Assembly: GCF_019468565.1 (NCBI RefSeq)
Contig: NZ_CP080521.1
Coordinates: forward strand, 9,796,001-9,860,000
DNA: 64,000 bases
Reading direction: 5' to 3'
Origin: Pseudonocardia sp. DSM 110487
GTDB taxonomy: Bacteria; Actinomycetota; Actinomycetes; Mycobacteriales; Pseudonocardiaceae
Part shown: piece by piece, positions 47,301 through 50,187 of the stretch
Numbering within the stretch: position 1 is the stretch's first letter
Layout of the letters: every line of letters starts with the position of its first letter
Notes under the pieces: generated by a model
Seen by the model: the letters and a program-made list of their open reading frames with translations, nothing else
Databases searched by the model: none
What the model was told of the DNA's origin: nothing
Made by a program: the position numbers and the translations under genes

Positions 47301-48955
47301 GCCTCGTCCGATGGCGGACCGCGTGGATCCGCGGTGGCACGGCGACCCGAACGCGTCGGTTCGGAGGCGCCGTCGGCCGTCACCCGCTCGCCGTCCTTCC
47401 CCGCGGCGGGTCGCGCTCGCCTCGACTTCGCGTCCGACGGCCGCTCGCCCTTCTTCCGGTCCGCGTGCTTCGTGGCGACGTCGAGCGCCTCGTCCACGAG
47501 ACCGGACACGGCACGGGAGACGTCCCCGTCCTCGTCGCTCGCCTCGCGCGCGATGTCCGCGGCGCGCTGCGCGAGCCGCCGCGCACCGTCCCCACGCTCG
47601 TCGCCGCCCTTGCCGTCGCGGTCCCGAGCGCCCTCGTCCCGCTCCCGGTCGTGTTCCGCAACGGCCTTGCGAATCCGCCCGCGCACCGCTTCGGCGACAT
47701 CGGCACCCTGGTCGTCCTTGCCGCGTGCCTTGGACTCGCTGTCGTCGCCGTCATGGGAGCGCTCGCCGGTGAGATCCGCCCACCGCGCGGCGGCGTCGGC
47801 GCGTTCGCCCTTGCGGGGCTTGTGGCTCGGACGCTCCTCGCCCTCCTGCTCGGCGGCCGCCTCACGCAGCGATGCCCGGCCCTCCCGGTCGTCCGCATGC
47901 GTCCGGCGCGAACCGGCCTCATCCGCGCCGGCGTCATCCCGATCGGCGCGATCCCGATCGATGTCGGCCCGATCGATGTCGGCCCGATCGATGTCGGCCC
48001 GGTCCTCCCGGTCGCGGCCGTCGTCGCTGTCCCGCTCCGCGATCTCGTCGCGGACGCGCCGCCCGCCCTCCGCGATCCGCTCCTCCGACTCGTCGGCCCG
48101 CTCCCGTACTGCGGCCCGCACCCGCTCGCGGATCTTCTCGGCGCCGTCGCCTGCCTTCTCCCCGTCGCCGTCCTCGGTGTCGTCCGCGCTGTCTCGATCC
48201 GCAGTGTCGGAGTCCCGCGCCTGCTCGCGCTCACGCGCGCGGCTGCGCTCCTTCCCTGCCTCGGCGCCGTCCTCGTCGGCACGATCCTCGTCGGCGCGCA
48301 CCTTCCGGACGCGGTCCCCGTCGGCGCCGTTCTCCTCCGCGCCGTTCTCCTCCGCGCCGTCCTCGTCAGCGCCGTCCTCGTCCGCATGCCGCGAAGGCTT
48401 CTTGCCCTTGCCGCGCTCGCCGTCCTTCTCGTCGTCCGACGGGCGATCGCGAGACTCCTTCTCCTCGGAGTCCTTCTTCTCGGGATCCTTCTTCTCCTCG
48501 GACTTCTTCTCGCCCTCGGACTTCTTGTCGGACTTCTTCTCGGATCCCTTGTCGTCATCCGACTTCTTCTCGGACTTCTTCTCCGACTTCTTCTCCGACT
48601 TCTTCTCGCCGGAGTCCGAGCCCTCCGAGCCCGATTCGGATCCTCCGCCGCCGTCCCCGTCGCCGGAACCCGAATCGTCTCCACCATCTCCGCCGCCGGC
48701 CGGCCTGATGCCACCTCCCTTCACCAGGCCCTGGCTGACGACCGCAACCTGCATCACCGGAGCCGCGACCGCGGGGACCGCCGTCAGGAAGGCCGCCCCG
48801 ATCCACAGCACCACCACCGCACCGGCGAGCGCGCACGCCCACCGCAGCGCGTGCAGGAGGAAGTCGACCGGCGAAAGCCGCAACCGCACGGCGTCGACAT
48901 CAGGGCGCGAGGCGTGGCCGACGGCCACACCCCGACGCACTGACACCTGACCCAT
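23399..48955 (-). CDS. Giant multidomain membrane protein: Cys-pair stalk, SecA-like ATPase, PP2C, kinase-like and trypsin-like domains
   Basis: One uninterrupted frame of 8,519 codons. The ATG at 48955 is preceded by CTGGAG at an 8-base distance; a GTG at 48985 is also in frame. Approximate residue map, assigned by eye: membrane or signal segment 36-64; Lys/Glu/Asp/Arg-rich low complexity 90-600; coiled coil 600-715; Ser/Ala/Gly/Thr-rich region with 38 Cys-x(3-11)-Cys pairs 720-2225; beta-rich part with more Cys pairs to 2700; helical part 2720-3070; hydrophobic segments 3313-3550; nine 42-residue helical repeats 3602-3984; Gly/Pro linker 3990-4115; SecA-like ATPase about 4230-4850 with MLTGEGKT at 4381-4388, MDEVD near 4504, TGTAS, RFGRGTDI and GGGRFGRNGQPG; helical region; membrane segment near 5450; about ten membrane segments 5917-6290; PP2C-like phosphatase 7025-7256; PI3/4-kinase/HipA-like domain 7439-7660; membrane segment near 7690; trypsin-like domain 8303-8518 with H8336, D8386 and S8454. 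It stands alone, converging on the TPM gene. Function is unknown. Confidence 0.92.
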   Translation of the reverse strand: MGQVSVRRGVAVGHASRPDVDAVRLRLSPVDFLLHALRWACALAGAVVVLWIGAAFLTAVPAVAAPVMQVAVVSQGLVKGGGIRPAGGGDGGDDSGSGDGDGGGGSESGSEGSDSGEKKSEKKSEKKSEKKSDDDKGSEKKSDKKSEGEKKSEEKKDPEKKDSEEKESRDRPSDDEKDGERGKGKKPSRHADEDGADEDGAEENGAEENGADGDRVRKVRADEDRADEDGAEAGKERSRAREREQARDSDTADRDSADDTEDGDGEKAGDGAEKIRERVRAAVRERADESEERIAEGGRRVRDEIAERDSDDGRDREDRADIDRADIDRADIDRDRADRDDAGADEAGSRRTHADDREGRASLREAAAEQEGEERPSHKPRKGERADAAARWADLTGERSHDGDDSESKARGKDDQGADVAEAVRGRIRKAVAEHDRERDEGARDRDGKGGDERGDGARRLAQRAADIAREASDEDGDVSRAVSGLVDEALDVATKHADRKKGERPSDAKSRRARPAAGKDGERVTADGASEPTRSGRRATADPRGPPSDEASVSLLRASKDEDEDSRDEDDEDDDSAERTERVLDGEIELDKSEKKLAKSKKDVAAGKKTDADYEKQATEHEKLEQRVAEDREGLSDDRVDLVDEVVDGHRNLSKRERDLEAEEKKVASGEVTKKAHSKNVATYEKQRDDVYEASDELMEATDRDPDAVSDDDLDGEGSAAGCGSDGAFTECGSVSESADGKRDSERKVCLSGISSGCGASSKSGDSKSEAACDDSGCGSSASSRGADGEATSASARCDGDARGCNQRSSAMPDGADAECDTGGGSCRSGSSGRERDPASTARAASTANGAGGDAGGSGSARCDGDCAASSSVDIEDGEARADAEVACAEGCTGSASSRSDAGTSDGPKATTNAAADCSVSGGGCRAGAESDADGSAEEGTGSDSSATVEVHCDGACSGNGKTATSGSAGGMSAGAARVSDGEASCEVSGGDCDASSSTETASAIDSGDNVAFTDGDASASSSAGASVDCDDAAGCTGKAAGATTGKANGSGAKAPVRETSAKSSCTATDGGCATEATSEVHDRAATDLAGVRRELSATSAAGSEVECATAGCTGSGSAGTSGAASGDMTGVRDSTGTSTCTAHGAGGGCTTGADTTVADRDPIAGGGTAGVSGPVSVSNASASVDCSGGDGECGGTAVSSTSARDTAVSPHARGTRASAECTVSGGTCSGESSSAASSAPDFVATGPDGRPLPGQPASGPSSTASSSASVACPEGTACTGSARTSTEAWDGAVAGGKPRTSTGTASCAGSGGCAARSVSQASSGPGAALALSDGRQPVNGKRLPAGPSAASAAGAAVTCSGELRCDGRASSAATATDPTVSTDARGSRSNGSCEGVSGGVCQAVTNSGASSGPDANVITPLVQARSTANATVTSETTSDAPAQDQQAPAGGKDQPATPPAPTAPGSSANSGGPTVPGASSWTMASATMDCAAGTTCSGTARTSAAGSDGPTAVSTGNGARGPPEGGSTDSATCTSSQSGCHAQTNSSAGSGQVVADIVAEQRNGAAKQAQQQAVEAEQRAAEAARVAARKGATAAQQKTAADAAKTATEARKAATEATKLAAKPVTDAPATLSQSSAVAQCAGPGCTAVTTADTSGLAGTSHTDATCTAAASGCTVSSEATAQLVRNAGQAQGSDDKGKDEPVPGYTGSGQATSQIVCPEAGCTGRLSGMAAATAGADGRQTRSRAVGDTRCDGATACQAQITAGSSVTVSTPADRAARFATTSATVTAACDDGSKSGCATRTSSKTTTAAGATVRGSASANCNAAGSCYAASGGTVAKGLTEVTSMCAGTGCTTRTDGTARTAASGASNVATSRTDCTAGTGGQCVGSSQVGASEAGAMATASCQGTEGSTCRYSYASASDAKSETGGNQATANSECGTRGGSGSGWCGTSAAAETGPDRAMAAAGCEGSAGSGCSYSYRAHSSASAPGAFGTATGYGSGTTGGGMAMTTAMAASGDGMAQAGASCTGSAGTNCSYSYRAHSSASAPGAYATATGYGSGGMGGGMVMTTAAAAGNGNSAQASASCMGSAGTHCSHYYEATASASASHPSGSWARAYAHGSGGGGMGGGGVAVMAYAQAEEGFASAGASCSGAANCSSSYSAHAEAHDELNTPYGKYTADKWATCSGSGNGGCGAWAVAIAGPDGVADAGCSGDGGCDVGGAGLDFIAAKIDTEGLGIFVDEQGNPIAIEDVGEDQSAIRVTRGADGKVVVEIKPRGTDKVETYTCSQLPCEFSNAGMTGGNDHGQNNPNGDFYAGMPVEGKPGAEHEVRGTEGVGIAQDAEGNAEAWVRGRGMARDGRTGDQIVFTRKSQVQDAVNNIRFGNIKGSPFASTCDGGCQWTSPSGEKLTVDGRWGQIQGRDANGAPSRIKFTGAGEFTNAQGDVVHANGYHGPDELLRGEGVTDIIGRSADGQPGIYSIKGQTGYIQFVDPNYNAINNPRFSEQKGTNLFKIEITGGDLTQGIKATTPDKNGKGGSLWCHGDCVRTMPGVASHPMDPRAYDPVTRCKNCEITEQLPTGTGRFPNGYGSVTLFDDSNGGLVTRYTPWGDSQSCEAGAGGRCGFTQYNRSLAGPDGKGAGQGGGAICGASGEGGYCGGRSYEGHSQGAVVVKDGDTWVPVRTGLLYPNADGSHAGRFCAGGANACLGEGSPEFDAPPESNAAMAAVLDPSMEMSQDLAKELSELKGPDGKPLLGRDADERRPLTASEMKQLKESGHEDLLDAYNRDLPLSQTQRDGAQMSWFEDTVTLKEQQPQYDALQPKIDDLADRTENALAGDDYIDAGEWADIAKVREEIDEKAPGLLAKWGPAAARLQTMRGAAWTIDDFRAANAEVGNNRQLVEHVLGDKYDPSKAPTVEQQNAVIAAVADQQKAVSDANYALQTELGPRMTALNDRIAKFNYASGVIEGRGGPNTGEAIWLNQEYKAITAEQQALVVAQRPYQTRIDGAERTLRETDLAYADASGNATWAGDLHGAFNRHNRINGLYQRLSVSPQQRQQDLSTTFGTLTSLTELRYNYVRDRKYAAPKNYRPGDPIGPNESLLGGRALPSTMLPDFRYIHTAAPLMEGWRTYDGPMKKLFAESKELGLQTLDGRAKLAMYGVTPQMKEAELLPREIDVNSVDQMKKLVPADNIDDVQKRVEELSADGRVEAITMPYYQPKTGDDEEYGWTNITLFRVKQDDGSYRYVDMTGAHFSGLQDFRDNNEIVAEDGALIAPDNLSELGGLDRDGNIRGTNEKPDSCTRCHIVETTGHTKASWWDKFGGYVVGGAMIVGGALLWAAGGVATLATLGAASPLGAAAAIGGTALIAGGVAYTTVDITQNIMSRNEHGQSNGFDNPAAVADYIGLAGNVLTVVGIGVGIKAAASGAAQAIARTGGSIGVRGAGATAWQRGVTAAPGWQSAWSGAQAASSTTWRGMLGMTTATTGARVAYGANALAFGSFGYTVGQNAVSTVANWDRMTPAQKDMAVHGVIQSGMMLGAPVGLGLAGKARGFQAIGLPRVQKGVSPATLTMPGAERVVGPGPLGQALTEAAALPGVPGGRPGGGRPTSARQLARDMGISRKEARGILAQEANLRLVEWMRNQRTTPAQTPRELAGELGVTARQARDALRAINRSAMVERVGNQGAIREPIGSLTGAYGVSKNLAKGAQRVAGLRDLAELAGKIADGSVRPLSVDEMTTTFGISRSDARLAVKLASRTVEVDGRAVGAMERVGQLVQRDRRTAVDTLVREFGVSPSEAAAMMRLGGVRGLPERMAAIGRGEYRELSRAALARAFGVGRADARAALKVARNIALVTQLGRLAQGGPQPTADALVREHGFTRAEARALLAVAENPLLVARIGEIARGARRAPTVQELVAEFGTDIAHAEWALRVAGNTALALEIGAYHAGGTQALRAGRLAGDFGVTRGDARRAMRAGWNPEVAQQLALGASRAGDGIEAPAASPEGDGPGGGMPRPVSDGGDGAGGGGQSSSPGAPGAPETPESPPVPGSNGSEVLPPNSGAGGGRQQEPGGKGGSGGQKQGDGDGHPDGPGGTSGDGDVNTSGLGLDPNPVTGTASGVPPPAGGSKSISARKLARAMQGRTARPIEAVARRIRTGLFRKRMTVDELRRQLEESRGEHRDHRVVEYEYGGERLVFVEHRPAAPQTVRRGGSLPGLQRLWRQAVEDTALAEAKVEFLERRLPSAADGEKAAIEHAVRAAKNRAIQLGTELRAFRDHAPKVEEALRPYLETITDVEALLAEWRNNPRAFDELAGKLRSKELSGDQLTDVQRCALACEANSREAFERTGERQDAYDVQIAAMLALDRVPGAGRLDRLLRNNLPRGVVVEMLTGEGKTLVARLWALTRALEGEPVVVMTHNSTLAKEGAEAAARVAKLLGIEVRFREPGRTTVPGVGKTDPDGFHGVPEAPANLREIYDAQIVYGSAREIVSDWQRGLHDTNQRFGARHVLMDEVDMLAIDWGRTAYRLGEQAEGTVGNAAEMYAIADLARAFRAGEYSTVGGRVRISAEQARAFAERVGLGGELTARQIAEIAEALTAGWHHRYLREYYADGDNAVIVDQDNGEGMPGNVWTDHGRIEAFERMTIKPALRSLSEKTLLDYLNAQLSHQGLTGTASSAKDVLGKVYGLEVVRLATNDPRRLAELPRRVFADTRALRRAVAEEILEAHRRGDSRPVLVLMRDIIDTQAFAEMVAEVLAAGPHPVEPRVVDALTPHQLYEAVARSEAGKPFAVTVATARFGRGTDIVLGGDRAFPGASAAARDTLIARGGGHVEIINMFGTRRAVEQGGGRFGRNGQPGTWRESLSLHDPQLATFANRHLLRFLRNHSSGELGGWRLRLANRVIRKAQERADALRQKQLALTIEGRLRPDNVVEQFVDRSADSTVRNTVDQAAMAVQDAAAQLAYAQRAFAQHGGLLDGMAARLADLGPVCSQLCAAQERFAAAQREYRELIAQIRPRVLTLPATSSGTAQLGGAESGAPAGRELALTPATVQEALRQVRAGELDAAIRTLERIARDAAEVAASLPGEWGAAEWTAVEARHMITLLQRVATRRHADPDHHRSMERDATFLNRLEALVATLPAATAARATEAIATQERMSRERLARLDELARQNSTDGTDGTDDASAGGARAPDVGGQESLVPAGGRWAAERALRAVVSALNGPVDAARSGLAEARGGAAAADAELAAFQRHGVQWLHSGPDPAPTGADEAVARALGITPAEVRRYANDPPAAATVADLGEPTGSFQERQDRLTAALAALEARLEAAIGAVEDARRALADRQVERRTALEAAVRVAAGNGLPTDRIAAVTGLSPAEVGDIAGNRDDGDSGGSGPTATGGGPVSGGGSNPSGSAPEGRSAPHSGSGGVARSRPAGPRQAGPEPRNRGPPWWMRFFRTPRAWSVVLLVGGLVASLAAVRYGVADTGVLAAGMLWWPGRREAAEQLRQRVAELRGPLEAAEQDLAGVLDGVRPHERSLDERLGWVPELAERLRELRRTDEEIVDGLADALGVHRQRVRARMADSALAGEASLPAAVATAGTSAAELLDAVRSEVAERSSALDVAMEPLGDAARRATDARATFDAELRAAAVVALDAGVRAGTVRRATDLERREVKALPADPPTLSSAANAIWHWVLDRWQDVRGVAGTVRQSMLDRWQAARAAVGNARQGALNRWRAARVLREQIRGVARLRALAGRTVRSLHREQRVAARAVTTEHLGWIAWLSDTNAALPTDGRLSDEQLVARISGALGLSDRAARRLLTRAMRLEPAEAKPPAGVPATGLLLDQAVAAVEAAFVAAVPRLAGARAARAAAARALETGRADAVTIATGAGVAAARAERTLGRAARGRGIAGLRSRLVAALGLDVPVAERNRRRLARVAGFGAGAGVGVWAGGQLGLVGAAAVTGPIGWVLAAAGLVAAARAVWTPRQTRGPPWQAFTRGLRAHGVRIGGWLVAGLAVGAAGPTVWGLLQLAWSVLWPLFSQQPGLRGIKALLVPLVSAGLVYRYVLRRQYANRDSGMQTHPRRDAFRSAVLAYFFTAALSLTRVFAPVTLPWWVVPVAVAVGAGIVAAWSQKKDLGRTRNIKSVITGTLSAGVYFVISWMGSGLNPGALQELLRAIAVAALVYASPTIIAEYVNVWVGKLMAPVKKRKAKKLEQKAADPNASQKIADRQRKALIAWLDYKNFSPVDTRLLWRKAMDPVLAGVAVVVINLAWVSRAWVDANESLTALLIRFVVAAVGVWLVGKLVRDPGEYRAGYYGYRGSRNIRSPDRPRRWLWWNGDRLHRRTVAHRTEIDALLGRFGLTGSLDRDLAEQLAERMWARLSADLHDPLDEWDGLPDVPEINEALRRERAAAADRRRHHVRTAALMVPILAGDPAALARVAQALRRAGRNGDAEVVEFQLMLGQALWVRSGLASQAPASSRIWAERMAKEMKERNRLRGEYLAGPRRALLEEIKQYYLDRHQSRSPNARRARAELRALEFTLEGMSKPRIEPLEMVAQLGEQRHRSVVDAALDEQQALAARHPGATGQRRDEQWELADVMRVQRSAARLSVEVELSDVQRDWNRQRWTDAIARATETTPNAVPATLLERLLVIAGRRRPVTAAELAAQHGGTGWEDALTALAELGALRGDPVGGYRAADELAGMWRAAGPRLRHAMRADPKTLPGGAELAPLTVRRPATGGRTEAEQDAYAALREMLRDGDLAFRHWRDGWVDDAGIQWRRFTGIAYQVRQPAGRLNWPSPADRPAAPVRFAAGVRDLVRARWRHAVLPGQHRSRLQSLIREADRADRLYHRAVRVAEFLADQRGGLPAEATVMLHVARLAQVEAHAALAEAREHAAIELDAVGSYPHQVDRTLGPAEAARAHAPGADPLPPTAEFWLREIAKELDSARKRLDRLHPGPARDEALAEARLSLERYAVDRDYAWETALYRTAGGWSVMETARIAAKKLRAAHQDLFREEPGSAPAPAPVIPHPDRVERPYGDDVRTARGMAVATRRGLGNRTNQDAATLVTLPNGDRVAVVVDGVFSYPGSRTAAGRFAAAFHAEIARTDRGPRAPDDALRAAHDAGVATLTAHYTPETGHGAVAYAAAYVATDGSIAVIHVGTARAYLLPFDPTRPGIQLTTDDSRGGRITDAGIMTRWAAGDYRPEPTVTRRPTGVPGLLVLATDGLWRYLPTPEKLAGELDAVAYHAPGRAVVRIADAAHTAGGRDDLTVAVMPVVPATRGLGGGPVALGGLDGPLRERVIGRLPNTLAGARPLSGEEFPHLARGPPEAVDLVRVTEDDLGDGGRLLAFGWRHGVHAPNGVIVVPAAVARIVERAIEADSAFAGWWERLLSHELEFHIDGDEHTGHRHDTDAAGLATEYVEARAALAAMLAVPARRRLPAAIRGDLDGPVWAELDRAEDGLGGARYRVYANGRLVGYYKLVRRGRTWRTDEPVREIAAYIVAEELGWADLAAPTFEWRGPEGRGSVQLWLHGADPVRRPARHHHVRDRQRAGVFDYLIANRDRGRPHGQANFKSFGRILRLIDNGAGFPIPGFAPGPVTMPFTAALAHGGEPLAADLLADVQAVDLSRLATRLRGAGLPRRAVRLTLARIGALRSEGTVTVPMYNAVWNEPWTPPRGMRNGRGAAAMVPLPMLGGDLGPLLETGVLAAAAVVATLAVRWLIRALRGARTTRAPTGTAAGETMHRAGWVRPVGPTSAAITSAVAVLRAAIAQSDVPRGRMLGLRLRALRWLAWRANWGLVQSLRGGAERPTWPLAVVAERRGWLLLALFDTVESFAGSLEWAAREAGAPQRADALHVQATELAVITATINHLGRSRGIDTAAALATRAYPLVLRRFPEPMHAAVAALLGQRTHARIAGALGVPYARAMAEPPTAAMAWPASRGWRWPDVFDREAADATEWFRGGHVPPSLVAIRVGGEPLSADHGAAARDAAADVPVGRELDPGELRDWAGLDPGRAPLSGLDGLVVLDGFLDHLAVEAARYDGPTPADVVVVAMAGRLVMDAEVFAVLDRADVAVRRAVIEAVQANRVRLPEQARSALADAGPFTAAGLRDRKLLAAVHRMRRLPELTALWMALGMIGVREGEPGGWGFDQHALTAIIDAHPWLGLVDDHVWALEPALRAAGFGGFVDPHGGPAVGLDGPRGRLGIRGRGTPELQDSIHDTLRLLRGRAGWWVGPAPREQHAPTEPFFELLAMAWRSGTGDPEHVADRLWRWRLRLPEPWAAVFPDGLVLTTWRDESGQHWYDNLYPAGPARPAVPAPVSATVAVRDPDGAVIGTGVRVGRREVATVLHVADAGVGPLAVGDPARGTREVRGRVQLALDDFARHPGPAREGMRHGGTVDFALLIVEGLDDLHGPGDGPAIASIAGEAPADGAEIVLAGYPAGEWWVTAGPARDKGRAIRALTRGGSSGGPAFVDGHLVGLLQGSNELISFLFGPPTVLAEAIELATAEAADLGYLTPDPPALGGGAAPPGR
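37005..38150 (-). repeat. Nine tandem ~42-residue helical (HTH-like) repeats inside the giant protein
   Basis: Residues about 3602-3984 are nine degenerate copies of a unit whose core reads roughly LA-x-x-FGVSRAEARAAL-x-VA-x-N. Examples are RDMGISRKEARGIL, GELGVTARQARDAL, REFGVSPSEAAAMM, RAFGVGRADARAAL, REHGFTRAEARALL and GDFGVTRGDARRAM. Each looks like a helix-turn-helix-sized unit followed by a further helix. They may bind DNA, RNA or protein. Similar isolated motifs recur later (ALGITPAEVRRY, VTGLSPAEVGDI, ALGLSDRAARRLL). Confidence 0.7.
42286..46800 (-). repeat. Region of 38 Cys-x-Cys pairs in the giant protein
   Basis: Residues about 720-2225 contain cysteines only as pairs separated by 3-11 residues, for example CAEGC, CDGAC, CATAGC, CTATDGGC, CTVSGGTC and CMGSAGTHC. 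I counted 38 pairs, spaced roughly 30-60 residues apart in Ser/Ala/Gly/Thr/Asp-rich sequence. Two pair types tend to alternate (hydrophobic-x-C...CTG and TSCT...GGC). One interruption (44080-44290) is an Ala/Gln/Lys/Glu coiled-coil-like block. Confidence 0.8.
42661..43045 (-). repeat. Near-identical 59-residue tandem repeats
   Basis: Within the cysteine-pair region the unit with CSYSYRAHSSASAPGA and ATGYGSG recurs at a 177-bp period (GCCGAGCTGTGCGCGCGGTA on the plus strand at 42816 and again at 42993). More diverged copies lie on both sides. High DNA identity between adjacent copies indicates recent duplication and makes copy number prone to change. Confidence 0.75.
47953..47997. repeat. 15-bp repeat, three perfect copies, in the giant gene
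   Basis: CCCGATCGATGTCGG is repeated three times head to tail, encoding RADID units on the minus strand in the charged N-terminal region. A slippage change here would add or remove five residues without shifting the frame. Confidence 0.9.
48561..48608. repeat. 12-bp repeat, four copies, in the giant gene
   Basis: Four head-to-tail copies of GACTTCTTCTC plus C or G encode EKKS units on the minus strand near residues 116-132. The unit length is a multiple of three, so copy-number change would keep the frame. Confidence 0.9.
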
Positions 48956-49270
48956 GACGGATGCTCCAGACGCTCGCCGCTGCACGCGGACGGAAGAAGA
49001 ACAACGAGGAATCGCGGCCGTGAACCGGCACGCGAGGACACGAGATCACTGGGCCACCGGTGCAGGTCGCGCCTGAGGCAAGCAACCCGCCGGGGCGGCC
49101 CGCTGCCGCACCATGCCCTCCGCGGGTCCGTCAGTCGCGACACTTCAGCAACCGGCAGCGCCCGGCGAGGGCAGTGATGATGTTGGCCGCCTTCGGCGTA
49201 CGACCGGCGCATCCCGGATGGCATCGGCGTGGCACCTAGATGACATTCAGGTGACGCAGCCCGGCCTCGC
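48956..49270. other. Gene-free leader upstream of the giant gene
   Basis: About 315 bp with no supportable gene. It should contain the promoter of the giant gene on the minus strand, but no clear -35/-10 pair is recognisable in this GC-rich sequence. A weak inverted repeat CACCT/AGGTG separated by 10 bases lies near 49232-49251. Short open frames here show no family resemblance. Confidence 0.5.
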
Positions 49271-49444
49271 TCACGGGCGTTCGAGGCGCGCCCCGCGCCG
49301 CCAGACGTCGACGATCGCGGCAGTCGCTCGGATGTCGGTCGTGGGGTCGCCGGAGACGAGCACGAGATCGGCGCGCATCCCGGGCGCGATACGTCCACGG
49401 TCGGTGAGTCCGAAATGGCGGGCCGGTGGAATCGCTCCGTACAC
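49271..49444 (-). pseudogene. C-terminal remnant of an amidohydrolase
   Basis: About 57 codons read AIPPARHFGLTDRGRIAPGM and then RADLVLVSGDPTTDI, IVDVWRRGARLER. This is the well-conserved C-terminal end of amidohydrolase-family enzymes (imidazolonepropionase-like group), ending in a proper stop at 49271. The preceding 350 or so residues, with the metal-binding histidines, are missing and the frame upstream (CGNVEVVRAGGNGEVY) is unrelated. A truncated, non-functional gene is the simplest reading. Confidence 0.7.
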
Positions 49445-49500
49445 CTCACCGTTTCCGCCGGCCCGCACTACTTCGACATTTCCGCATGAGTGCCACCTCG

Positions 49501-49565
49501 CGCGCGGTGAGGTCACCGGGATCTACTCGGTGACGAACCCGGAGAAGCTGGCGCACACCCGCTGA
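49501..49565 (+). pseudogene. C-terminal remnant of an ECF41-like sigma factor
   Basis: The last 20 or so codons of an open frame read GEVTGIYSVTNPEKLAHTR and stop. The NP(D/E)KL ending after a G-x-I-x-x-hydrophobic-V strand is the typical end of ECF41 sigma factors, which carry a SnoaL-like C-terminal domain. Nothing of the sigma-2 and sigma-4 regions precedes it. It lies 60 bp from the amidohydrolase remnant, pointing away from it. The fragment is short, so the identification is tentative. Confidence 0.4.
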
Positions 49566-49571
49566 CGAGCG

Positions 49572-50108
49572 TCAGGTTGTCGGTTCGTTCGCCAGCGTCT
49601 CCCAGAATTCGACGTAGCCCTGTTCGTGCCGGATGCCGAGGTCGAGCACGCGCCCGCGGGCCATGGCATCGGGGGCATCGGGGCTGATCTCGGCGCGGAG
49701 CTTCCGGTAGGTCTCGAGCCAGCCACGATGCTGGTCGGCCTGGGTCCTGGCCAGGGCCCTCGCCTGGCCCGCTGGGCCGAGGTCGACGAAGGCGAGCTTG
49801 AGCAACGACGGGTTCCGCGTCTCAGGAGGAGGTGTGGTCGGGTCGGCGAGCCATCGGGCGAGCACCTCGCGACCGGCCTCCGTCACGTGGAAGACACGGC
49901 GTCGCCTGCCGTGTTCCTCGGCGCGTTCCTCCAGCAGACCTTGCTCGGCCAGGCGGGGCGGATCCCGGTACAGCTGCGCGTGGGGGATCGGCCAGTAGTA
50001 GCCGACGCTCTCATCCACGCGCGCCTTCAGCTCGTACGGCGTCATCGGTCCGTGGCGCGCGATCAGGCCGAGTACCACGTACGCGGAGGGGCTCAGCTCG
50101 TCGCCCAC
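49572..50108 (-). CDS. PadR-family transcriptional regulator
   Basis: This 178-residue regulator has the PadR winged helix (SAYVVLGLIARHGPMTPYELKARVDESVGYYWPIPHAQLYRDPPRLAEQGLL) and a helical C-terminal dimerisation domain with WLETYRKLRAEI. PadR proteins repress genes for detoxification of aromatic acids or for exporters and dissociate on binding ligands. The GTG at 50108 is chosen because GGGAGGA lies 6-12 bases upstream; in-frame starts at 50123 and 50129 would fall on the ribosome-binding site and operator. It is divergent from the esterase gene, its likely target. Confidence 0.88.
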   Translation of the reverse strand: MGDELSPSAYVVLGLIARHGPMTPYELKARVDESVGYYWPIPHAQLYRDPPRLAEQGLLEERAEEHGRRRRVFHVTEAGREVLARWLADPTTPPPETRNPSLLKLAFVDLGPAGQARALARTQADQHRGWLETYRKLRAEISPDAPDAMARGRVLDLGIRHEQGYVEFWETLANEPTT

Positions 50109-50127
50109 GACAAATCCTCCCATTGAC

Positions 50128-50168
50128 ACCGTCTCAACGAGACCATAGCTTCGTTGCGTAGAGACGGT
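50128..50168. promoter_or_regulatory. Candidate PadR operator in the divergent padR/esterase promoter
   Basis: ACCGTCTC (50128-50135) and GAGACGGT (50161-50168) form a perfect 8-bp inverted repeat with a second pair inside (AACGA 50136-50140 and TCGTT 50151-50155). The whole sits in the 79-bp space between the two divergent start codons. Confidence 0.5.
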
Positions 50169-50187
50169 ATCAGTGAGAGGATGGGAA

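Noticed and set aside
47950..48610. Short tandem DNA repeats considered as a CRISPR array.
   Set aside because: Units are 12-15 bp, without spacers, and simply encode low-complexity protein.
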